DNA from: an uncultured Eubacteriales bacterium
GTDB taxonomy: Bacteria; Bacillota; Clostridia; Lachnospirales; Lachnospiraceae
Length of the DNA: 15,814 bases
NCBI GenBank assembly: GCA_900321525.1
Contig: ONWL01000028.1
Coordinates: forward strand, 1-15,814
Reading direction: 5' to 3'
The notes under the pieces were generated by a model. The model saw only the letters and a list, made by a program, of their open reading frames with translations, made no database searches and was not told the origin of the DNA. The position numbers and the translations under genes are program-made. Shown here in pieces: positions 8,990 through 14,855 of this stretch (position 1 is the first letter of the stretch; every line of letters begins with the position of its first letter).

Positions 8990-9094
8990 GTGAGCAAAAA
9001 GGTGGTGAATCGGATGAAATGGCATAAATTTTTTGCATGGGCAACGGTATTTTGTTTTTTTGCGACGATGATTTCCGGGTATGAGAGAAAGTAG
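8990..9094 (+). CDS. Small single-pass membrane peptide, 34 residues
   Basis: A GTG-initiated small ORF with an excellent ribosome binding site (AAGGAG at 8979-8984, 5 bases before GTG 8990), 20 bases after nfo. The product begins with a basic head (MSKKVVNRMKWHK), has one hydrophobic span (about residues 14-29, FFAWATVFCFFATMIS) and ends with a short charged tail (GYERK). That suggests a positive-inside membrane microprotein. I do not recognise a named family with certainty. Before insertion of the element at 9092 the same protein would have ended at a TGA in the same place, 13 bases before the SIMPL-gene start, so it was the middle gene of a tight operon. An internal ATG at 9014 is an alternative start without a good ribosome binding site. 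Confidence 0.55.
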   Translation: MSKKVVNRMKWHKFFAWATVFCFFATMISGYERK

Positions 9095-9306
9095 GTGATT
9101 GTGAAACGATGACATCAAAAACCTTTCATCAAAATTTTTATTTGAAAAACACGCTCTCGCTTCGGTTCCAAGCAACGGTACTAATATTTTTTATCGCTTT
9201 CTGCTCAAAAAATAAAGTACCGGCATTCCACAGAGTTTTTCAAATGAAAAAAATTTTGATGTACAGGCTATTTTCTGATCGGCTCAAAGTGTTTCACAAT
9301 TACCTA
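9092..9306. mobile_element. MITE-like non-coding element, 215 bp, with TIRs and an 11-bp target duplication
   Basis: The ends are 16-base inverted repeats with one mismatch: TAGGTGATTGTGAAAC at 9092-9107 and its near complement at 9291-9306. The element is flanked by a direct repeat ATGAGAGAAAG at 9081-9091 and 9307-9317 (12 bases if the next T is counted). Inside are nested inverted repeats: 9127-9150 with 9235-9261, 9176-9181 with 9217-9222, and 9185-9192 with 9207-9214, so the transcript should fold into one long hairpin. No transposase or credible gene lies inside. This is the layout of a miniature inverted-repeat transposable element mobilised in trans. A target duplication of this size is known for IS4-type transposases, but the parent family is not identified. 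It sits between the small membrane ORF and the SIMPL gene. Confidence 0.75.
9127..9261. repeat. Nested inverted repeats inside the MITE-like element
   Basis: The outer arm 9127-9150 (CATCAAAATTTTT followed by ATTTGAAAAAC) pairs with 9235-9261, with a 3-base asymmetry. The inner arms are CGGTAC at 9176-9181 with GTACCG at 9217-9222, and TATTTTTT at 9185-9192 with AAAAAATA at 9207-9214. The paired segments stack around a 14-base apical loop. Confidence 0.75.
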
Positions 9307-9333
9307 ATGAGAGAAAGTGATGGAGGGAACAGG

Positions 9334-9997
9334 ATGGAACAACGGATCATGCGTGTCACAGGGAAGGGTAAGCTGCGTCTAAAGCCGGATGTGACACGGA
9401 TTACCATGACGCTGGAAGGGAACATTGCCAGAGTATGAAGAGACACTGAAACGGTCCTCAGAGGATACGGAAGGTTTGAGAACCCTGATGGCAGAGCTGG
9501 GTTTTGCGGGAAGTGACTTGAAGACTGTGTCCTTTCAGGTGGATCCAGTGTATGAAAGTGTGCAGGACGAGCATCACAATTATAAGCAGCAGTTTGTGGG
9601 ATACCAGTTTACCCATGTGTGCAAGGTGAAGTTTGATTCAGACAATACACTTCTGGGGAAAGTATTGTATGGGCTGGCAAATGCATCCGTTTCTCCACAG
9701 TTTGTCATAGGATATACGGTGAAAGATACGGAAGAGGCAAAAAATGCGCTCCTTGGCAAAGCTGTGGCAGATGCCAAAGCAAAAGCACAGGTGCTGGCAC
9801 AGGCTGCCGGGGTTACTTTAAAGGACATTCAGAAAATCGACTATTCCTGGGGAGAACTGGATCTGGAAGTGAATCCCATGGGCAGAATGACACTTGCTAA
9901 GTCCTGTGCAGTGGCAAACAGTTATGATATGAACATTGAACCGGATGACATTCAGGTGTCCGATACGGTGACAGTAGAGTGGGAGATTGAGGGATAA
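9334..9997 (+). pseudogene. SIMPL domain (DUF541) protein, frameshifted
   Basis: The gene starts at ATG 9334 behind GGAGGG (9322-9327) and would encode about 220 residues of the SIMPL/DUF541 family. Its N-terminal block is RVTGKGKLRLKPDVTRITMTLEG. The frame then ends at 9436-9438, while the family continues one frame over from about 9428 (PEYEETLKRSSEDTE) and runs cleanly through FVGYQFTHVCKVKFD, the alanine/lysine-rich helix ALLGKAVADAKAKAQVLAQAAGVTL and SDTVTVEWEI to 9997. Removing one base near 9424-9430 would restore the protein, so this is a +1 frameshift, either genuine or a sequencing error. The function of SIMPL proteins is poorly defined. No signal peptide or lipobox is seen, so this copy would be cytoplasmic. 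It originally followed the small membrane ORF by 13 bases. Confidence 0.85.
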
Positions 9998-10023
9998 GAA
10001 GATGGCATTGCCATACGTTCAGA

Positions 10024-10066
10024 AGAAGAGGACAGAAACCATAAAAAGTGGGGACTGTTCTTTTTT
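10024..10066 (+). terminator. Probable terminator after the SIMPL gene
   Basis: A 12-bp stem with three G-U pairs (10024-10035 with 10055-10066), a 19-base loop that may form three extra pairs, and a T run at 10061-10067. It separates the SIMPL gene from the first sigma-serpin cassette. Confidence 0.5.
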
Positions 10067-10078
10067 TCTGAAAAATTC

Positions 10079-10102
10079 TGCTACTTTTCTTCCTGTTTTG
10101 CG
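10079..10102 (+). promoter_or_regulatory. Candidate ECF-type promoter of sigma-serpin cassette 1
   Basis: TGCTAC at 10079-10084 is followed after exactly 15 bases by GCG at 10100-10102. The same pattern, TGCAAC-N15-GCG, occurs at 12408-12431 ahead of the second cassette, which suggests a shared, possibly autoregulated promoter. A TATAAT at 10108-10113 lacks a good -35 partner but could be an alternative sigma-A -10 box. Confidence 0.4.
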
Positions 10103-10186
10103 TGTTTTATAATAGAAGCAGAAAATTCATCTTGTAACTGTGCACGGAACAGTTGCGATTCTGCAAATATTACATAGGAGGCGTAT

Positions 10187-10744
10187 ATGGAAGATGAGCA
10201 GATTTTAGATCTCTATTTTGCCAGAAATGAACGTGCCATTATCGAGACGAAGCAGAAATACCACCATTATCTGTTCCGGATTGCCTATCACATTCTGGAA
10301 AATTATGAAGATTGTGAAGAAAGTGTCAGTGACACCTATTTGCGTGCATGGAATGCCATTCCGCCCAACCGTCCGGAGCGGCTTTCGGCATGGCTGGGGA
10401 AGATTACCAGACGGCTGGCGATCGACTGTTACAGACGGCATACCAGTCAAAAGCGAGGCAGTTGTGAGTATGCATTGTCGTTGGAAGAACTGTCGGATTG
10501 TGTTTCAGGGGAACGTTCTTTGGAGCAGGAAGCAGAGTGCAGACAGTTGGGAGAGGCCATCAGTCGATATTTGTATGGATTGCCGGCAGAACAGAGGAAT
10601 ATGTTTCTGTATCGGTATTACTTTTGTGATTCCATCAGAGACATTGCAGGTTATGTACAGGGGAGCGAAGCAAAGGTGAAAAGCAGTTTATATCGAACCA
10701 GAAAAGATTTACAGAAGTTTCTGGAGAAAGAGGGGTATGTATGA
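10187..10744 (+). CDS. ECF-family RNA polymerase sigma factor, cassette 1
   Basis: A 185-residue sigma-70 family protein of the extracytoplasmic-function group. Region 2 spans about residues 24-90 (YLFRIAYHILENYEDCEESV, DTYLRAWNAIP, WLGKITRRLAIDCYRR), and region 4, with its helix-turn-helix, spans about 126-182 (LPAEQRNMFLYRYYFCDSI, EAKVKSSLYRTRKDLQKFLE). Regions 1 and 3 are absent, as expected. ATG 10187 has AGGAGG at 10176-10181. Its stop overlaps the start of the serpin gene (ATGA at 10741-10744), the usual arrangement of a sigma factor and its membrane anti-sigma partner. An ungapped by-eye comparison with the second sigma factor (12521-13081) gives about 97 identical residues of 185. Target genes beyond its own cassette are unknown. 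Confidence 0.92.
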   Translation: MEDEQILDLYFARNERAIIETKQKYHHYLFRIAYHILENYEDCEESVSDTYLRAWNAIPPNRPERLSAWLGKITRRLAIDCYRRHTSQKRGSCEYALSLEELSDCVSGERSLEQEAECRQLGEAISRYLYGLPAEQRNMFLYRYYFCDSIRDIAGYVQGSEAKVKSSLYRTRKDLQKFLEKEGYV

Positions 10745-12378
10745 AGAAAGAAGAACTCAGTGATGCAATGGAGTATGTAGATGAGAAGTTGTTGGTTGCA
10801 GCAGAAGAGGCCAGAGGAACAAAGCAGAAAAAGAAAACAGGCGCCCTTCGTTTTGCAGGATTGGCTGCAAGCTGTGCGCTGATTGGTGGGGCGCTATGGT
10901 TTGCCAGTCCACTGTTAAAGAAAGCACCCATCGGGGAGACTGTTGGAAAGGAAAGTCAGGAGACATTGACAGAGGAACGTCCCACCAAAGAAGAGACAGT
11001 AAAAGAGGAAACTACACAGGCAGCAGGCAGTCAGGGAACAGAGGCCCAGAATGGACAGATGGGAGAAAGTCCAGAACATGGACAGGGAAACGTACAGCAG
11101 ATCGCCCTTGCGGTATATCCGGAACAGATTCCCTATCCGGATGAGATGGAGTATGTAAATGAGGATACCGGTGTTATGGACACAGATGCATATTTTGCCC
11201 AGTATGATTCGTGGAGTGCCCAGAATGCTGCCAGAAACCAGCTGTCTGTTCAGACGGATATGGGTACATTTCTGGACAAAACCCTGCCGGTCTTTCTGGG
11301 AGGATCGGCAGAGAAAGTGGGAGAAAACCGGGTTTATTCCCCTATTAATGTGTATCTGGCACTGGGTATGCTGGCAGAGATTACAGATGGAGAAAGCAGC
11401 CGTCAGGTGCTGGATTTGTTAGGGGTAGACAGTGCAGAGACACTGCCCAGTCAGATTTCTACACTGTGGCAGAGCAATTATATAGATGACGGATTGAGTA
11501 CCTGCATTTTAGGAAATTCTATGTGGTTGAATGAAGAGGTGAATTTCCGGCAGGAGACATTGAATACATTGGCTCAAAACTACTATGCCTCTTCTTATGC
11601 CGGTCAAATGGGGTCAGAGGAATTGAACCAGGCACTGGGGCGCTGGCTGAATGAGCAGACTGGAGGACTGTTAGAAGAGTATGTGCAGAATATGGAACTG
11701 AGTCCAGAAACTGTGATCGCATTGGCTTCTTCTATTTATTTTAAAGCGCGCTGGGATGAGGAATTTTGGAAAGAAGGTACAGAATCTCAGACGTTCCATC
11801 AGGTAGATGGAGATGTGCTTTGTGATTTCATGCACCAGAGCAATCGGATGTCCTTGTATACAGGAGATGATTTTACGGCTGTATATCTGCCATTTTCCAA
11901 TGGACGGGACGGGATGTGGCTGGTATTGCCGGAAGAAGGGGTGACACCGGAATCCTTAGCAGGTGATGAGGATGTGCTTTCGATGGTACAGTCGAAAGGA
12001 AGGAGCGGTGCGGAAAACAAAACCTATCAGGTGAATCTTTCTGTTCCCAAGTTTGATGTAGAAGGAGAACAGGATCTGGTGGAAGGCCTGATGGGACTTG
12101 GAGTGACAGATGTGTTTGATGCCGGACGGTCTGATTTTACCCCATTGACAGAGGAAGTGGAACAGCTGGAAGTTTCTGAGATTACCCACGCTGCTCGTGT
12201 GAAGGTAGATGAGGAAGGTTGTGAGGCAGCAGCATATACGGTGATCATGATGGAAGCAAGTGCGGAATGGGAACAGGAAGAGGAAAAAGATTTTGTGGTG
12301 GATCGGCCATTTCTGTTCTATATCAGCAATGGAAACGTATTGCCGTTGTTTGCAGGTGTAGTCAATCAGATGGAATAA
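10741..12378 (+). CDS. Membrane-anchored serpin with anti-sigma-like N-terminus, cassette 1
   Basis: A 545-residue protein. The head (1-33) is cytoplasmic and charged (LSDAMEYVDEKLLVAAEEAR). It resembles heads of ECF partner proteins in clostridia and has no H-x3-C-x2-C zinc motif. One transmembrane helix lies at about 36-58, then a Glu/Thr/Gln-rich linker to about 175. The extracellular serpin domain is about 178-545: NRVYSPINVYLALGMLAEIT, SSIYFKARWDEEFW, LSVPKFDVEGEQDL and the serpin signature FVVDRPFLFYI (518-528). The reactive-loop hinge is EEGCEAAAYT (491-500), close to the inhibitory consensus EEGTEAAA with Cys at P14. The rest of the loop is long and acidic (SAEWEQEEEKD). It should be able to trap a protease outside the cell. 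The start overlaps the sigma stop by 4 bases. A signalling role through the sigma factor is inference. Confidence 0.88.
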   Translation: MKKEELSDAMEYVDEKLLVAAEEARGTKQKKKTGALRFAGLAASCALIGGALWFASPLLKKAPIGETVGKESQETLTEERPTKEETVKEETTQAAGSQGTEAQNGQMGESPEHGQGNVQQIALAVYPEQIPYPDEMEYVNEDTGVMDTDAYFAQYDSWSAQNAARNQLSVQTDMGTFLDKTLPVFLGGSAEKVGENRVYSPINVYLALGMLAEITDGESSRQVLDLLGVDSAETLPSQISTLWQSNYIDDGLSTCILGNSMWLNEEVNFRQETLNTLAQNYYASSYAGQMGSEELNQALGRWLNEQTGGLLEEYVQNMELSPETVIALASSIYFKARWDEEFWKEGTESQTFHQVDGDVLCDFMHQSNRMSLYTGDDFTAVYLPFSNGRDGMWLVLPEEGVTPESLAGDEDVLSMVQSKGRSGAENKTYQVNLSVPKFDVEGEQDLVEGLMGLGVTDVFDAGRSDFTPLTEEVEQLEVSEITHAARVKVDEEGCEAAAYTVIMMEASAEWEQEEEKDFVVDRPFLFYISNGNVLPLFAGVVNQME

Positions 12379-12407
12379 CAGAAAAATAGAAAAATTTTTT
12401 GAAAATA

Positions 12408-12431
12408 TGCAACCAAGCCTTCTTTTTTGCG
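12408..12431 (+). promoter_or_regulatory. Candidate ECF-type promoter of sigma-serpin cassette 2
   Basis: TGCAAC at 12408-12413, 15 bases, then GCG at 12429-12431, matching the site before cassette 1 in both elements and spacing. Similarity extends on: AGCAGAAAAT occurs 15-16 bases after the GCG in both leaders. No terminator separates it from the first serpin gene, so read-through from cassette 1 is also possible. A TATAGT at 12433-12438 is an alternative -10 box without a good -35. Confidence 0.4.
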
Positions 12432-12520
12432 GTATAGTATATGTAGCAGAAAATCGCTACACCATTTGCAAGTGGAATACGAAAGAGAAAAGAAGAACAT
12501 GAGTCAGCAAGGAGAGCCCG

Positions 12521-13081
12521 ATGAAAGACGAAACCATTGTAGATTTATTCTGGAGACGGGAGGAATCTGCAATTGCGGAAACAAGAACAAAATATGGACG
12601 GTATTTGACGAAGATTGCGTACCGCATTCTGGGGAATCTGGAGGACTGTGAAGAGTGTGTCAATGATACCTATCTAAAAGCGTGGAATTCGATTCCCCCT
12701 CAGCGGCCAAAGACTTTGCCTGTGTATTTGGGGAAGATTACCAGACAGACAGCCATTGACTGCTATAGAAGACAGACGAGCGTGAAAAGAGGCGGTGCAG
12801 AGTTTGAAGCGTCACTGGATGAACTGGAAGAATGTATTCCTGCCGGAAGTACCATAGAAATAGAGTTGGATGGACAGATGTTGTCTTCAGTCATCAGCCA
12901 GTATCTGTATACGCTTCCCCAGGACAAACGAATGTTGTTCATTCGCCGGTATTTTTACTGTGATTCTGTAAAGGTATTGGCAAAACAAAACGGATGCAGC
13001 CAGTCAAAAATAAAAAGTACCTTGTTTCGGATGCGGGCAGGACTCAAGGAATATTTAGAAAAGGAGGGTTTTGTGATATGA
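12521..13081 (+). CDS. ECF-family RNA polymerase sigma factor, cassette 2
   Basis: A 186-residue ECF sigma factor, collinear with the one at 10187. Region 2 is at about 24-90 (YLTKIAYRILGNLEDCEECV, DTYLKAWNSIP, YLGKITRQTAIDCYRR) and region 4 at about 126-182 (LPQDKRMLFIRRYFYCDSV, QSKIKSTLFRMRAGLKEYLE). Divergence from its paralog is concentrated in the linker (about 91-125) and the recognition part of region 4 (151-163), so promoter or partner specificity may have shifted. ATG 12521 has AAGGAG at 12509-12514, 6 bases upstream. The stop overlaps the second serpin start (ATGA at 13078-13081). Confidence 0.92.
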   Translation: MKDETIVDLFWRREESAIAETRTKYGRYLTKIAYRILGNLEDCEECVNDTYLKAWNSIPPQRPKTLPVYLGKITRQTAIDCYRRQTSVKRGGAEFEASLDELEECIPAGSTIEIELDGQMLSSVISQYLYTLPQDKRMLFIRRYFYCDSVKVLAKQNGCSQSKIKSTLFRMRAGLKEYLEKEGFVI

Positions 13082-14643
13082 GAAAGGCAGAAAAAATCAG
13101 CGAAGCCATTGGTAATATTGATGACAAACTGATCACAGAAGCAGTCAATTATCACCAGAACCTGAAACGAAGAACTCATAAAAGTCTGTTCATTCGCTGG
13201 ATTGCATTAACTGCCAGTCTGATGTTGGTGGCGGGTGGTGTTTTCTATGGGAGTGTATGGATAAACTCCAGACGTGGGAAATCGGGAGTTGGAAAAAGTG
13301 GGGATGCAGAGGCACTTTTTCAGGAAACCAGAGCAAAGGAGGGAACAGAGGAAGCAGTTTCACCTATGATTTTGACAAGGCCGCCATTTTTGGACACAGG
13401 TACAGTCAGAACAGAGGAAGCAGTTTCAGGCGGTGAATCGGTGACATTCAATTATTGGGTGAGCGCAGAGGCAGATATAGAATCGGCAGCGGAGCAGGAG
13501 ACAGATCTGACATGGTTAGAGACATATCAGGACGCTTTGTGGCAGTTTGATCAGTTGATGATCCCTCTTATATTGGGGGATACGGGAGAGCAGAATCAGG
13601 TGTATTCTCCTACACAACTATATTTGTCGTTGGGTGCACTGGCAGAAGTGACAGGAGAAAGCAACAGAGAACAGTTGCTGTCATTGCTTGGGATGGAGGA
13701 TACAGAGGATCTGGATGAACTGGTAAAGGCTTTGTGGCTTTCCGGTTACAAAAATACAGATGCAAGCCATTCTCAGTTTGCAAATTCTCTGTGGGTATCT
13801 AAGGATTATTCGGTGAAAGAGGATGCCTGTGCACTTCTGGCAGAACAGTACTTGACCTCCGTTTACAATGGTGGAATGGGAACAGATGTACTGGGTTATT
13901 ATGTCCGGGAATGGCTGAAAGAACAGAATGATGGTTTTTCTTCAGAACAGGTGGAAGATATCTCATTGGGAGAGGAGGTTCAGCTGGCAGTGTTGTCCAC
14001 AGTGACCTATCAGGCAAGATGGCAGAATGTCGTTCAGTCTACGGATGTTATTTCAGATCGTTTTTATGGGTATAACAAAACCACAAACTGTGAATGGATG
14101 CGTCAGGAAGGGGATTTTGTATTTTATACCGGAACTCATTTTCGTGGTGTATCTTTGCCATTGCCGGAAGGGGATTCCATGTGGCTGTTCCTGCCGGATG
14201 AAGATACTTCTGTAGAAGAATTGCTGTTAGAGTCTTTTGGAGAGATGGCGCAGCTGCTTCGGGAAGAGGAAAACTGGGAAGGCCAGAGGGAAGCCGGTAC
14301 GCTGGTCTTGATCCCCAAGTTTGAGATGGCGTCTGAACTGGATTTGAAGACTGCCTTACAGGACTGTGCAGTGACCGATATTTTCTCACGGGAACGGGCA
14401 GATTTTTCCGGTTTGACAGATGACCAGGTGTGTCTGACTGAACTGAAACAGGTGCTGGCCTTTGGCGTAAGTGGCCGGGAATTTCTGAATGTGCCCATAG
14501 AGGAGGCTGACGAGCAGGTGATATCTGTAGAGGAATCGACTGAACCAGAGATCAAGATGAATCGTCCGTTTTTTGTAATGGTGACCAATGTGCAACATCT
14601 TCCCGTTCTTGCCGGTGTGGTATACGAGCCTGCACAGCAGTGA
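13078..14643 (+). CDS. Membrane-anchored serpin-like protein with degenerate hinge, cassette 2
   Basis: A 521-residue protein with the same plan as its neighbour: cytoplasmic head 1-37 (ISEAIGNIDDKLITEAVNY), one transmembrane helix at about 38-61, a linker to about 150, and an extracellular serpin fold (VYSPTQLYLSLGALAEVT, FANSLWVSKDYS, TLVLIPKFEMASELDL). The C-terminal signature IKMNRPFFVMV (492-502) is intact. The hinge is not: FGVSGREFLNVP (462-473) replaces the EEGTEAAA pattern, putting Arg at P14, Phe at P12, Leu at P11 and Asn at P10. Small residues are needed there for loop insertion, so inhibition is unlikely. It may be a substrate-type or ligand-binding serpin. The start is ATG 13078 (AAGGAGG at 13061-13067, overlap with the sigma stop) rather than an upstream in-frame codon inside the sigma gene. 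Confidence 0.85.
   Translation: MRKAEKISEAIGNIDDKLITEAVNYHQNLKRRTHKSLFIRWIALTASLMLVAGGVFYGSVWINSRRGKSGVGKSGDAEALFQETRAKEGTEEAVSPMILTRPPFLDTGTVRTEEAVSGGESVTFNYWVSAEADIESAAEQETDLTWLETYQDALWQFDQLMIPLILGDTGEQNQVYSPTQLYLSLGALAEVTGESNREQLLSLLGMEDTEDLDELVKALWLSGYKNTDASHSQFANSLWVSKDYSVKEDACALLAEQYLTSVYNGGMGTDVLGYYVREWLKEQNDGFSSEQVEDISLGEEVQLAVLSTVTYQARWQNVVQSTDVISDRFYGYNKTTNCEWMRQEGDFVFYTGTHFRGVSLPLPEGDSMWLFLPDEDTSVEELLLESFGEMAQLLREEENWEGQREAGTLVLIPKFEMASELDLKTALQDCAVTDIFSRERADFSGLTDDQVCLTELKQVLAFGVSGREFLNVPIEEADEQVISVEESTEPEIKMNRPFFVMVTNVQHLPVLAGVVYEPAQQ
13343..13428 (+). repeat. 20-base direct repeat in the serpin 2 linker
   Basis: GAACAGAGGAAGCAGTTTCA occurs at 13343-13362 and again at 13409-13428. 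The copies are 66 bases (22 codons) apart in the same frame and both encode TEEAVS. It probably marks a recent in-frame duplication in the extracellular linker. Confidence 0.75.
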
Positions 14644-14786
14644 TTGGGAATAGAATGGAAGGCAGGTCTGATTGAAATGGAATATAGGCAAAAACAGAGA
14701 AGTTTGTCATATCTAGACAGATTGGCACATAGAGTATAAGTGGGGAACTGGAAACAGGGGCATTGTATCAGATAAAAGATGCAAAC

Positions 14787-14822
14787 AAAAAAGGAATCGT
14801 GGTGTGTCACGGTTCCTTTTTT
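14787..14822. terminator. Bidirectional terminator between convergent genes
   Basis: A 15-bp stem with one G-U pair (14787-14801 with 14808-14822), a 6-base loop, and A/T runs on both sides. It serves the plus-strand serpin 2 gene and the minus-strand dehydratase-like gene. The rest of 14644-14855 shows nothing recognisable. Confidence 0.88.
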
Positions 14823-14855
14823 ACACTTTGCGAAGGGTTTTCGCTTGTTATGTAT

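Noticed and set aside
9109..9333. Coding sequence running from inside the MITE into the SIMPL gene
   Set aside because: It has no ribosome binding site, the composition is that of palindromic non-coding DNA, and the SIMPL start at 9334 has its own GGAGGG.
10048..10067. GTGGGGACTGTTC plus T run, reminiscent of REP-like repeats seen in clostridial genomes
   Set aside because: There is only one copy in the window, and it is explained as the 3' part of a terminator hairpin.
10136..10154. Small hairpin (AACTGT...ACAGTT) in the leader of sigma gene 1
   Set aside because: Six base pairs only, with no counterpart in the second leader and no riboswitch-like features.
12994..13077. Upstream start of serpin 2 inside the sigma gene
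   Set aside because: The ATGA overlap and AAGGAGG at 13061-13067 favour ATG 13078. The upstream part has no matching sequence in serpin 1.
14136..14810. 224-codon open frame antisense to serpin 2
   Set aside because: It is a serine-rich shadow frame that crosses the bidirectional terminator.
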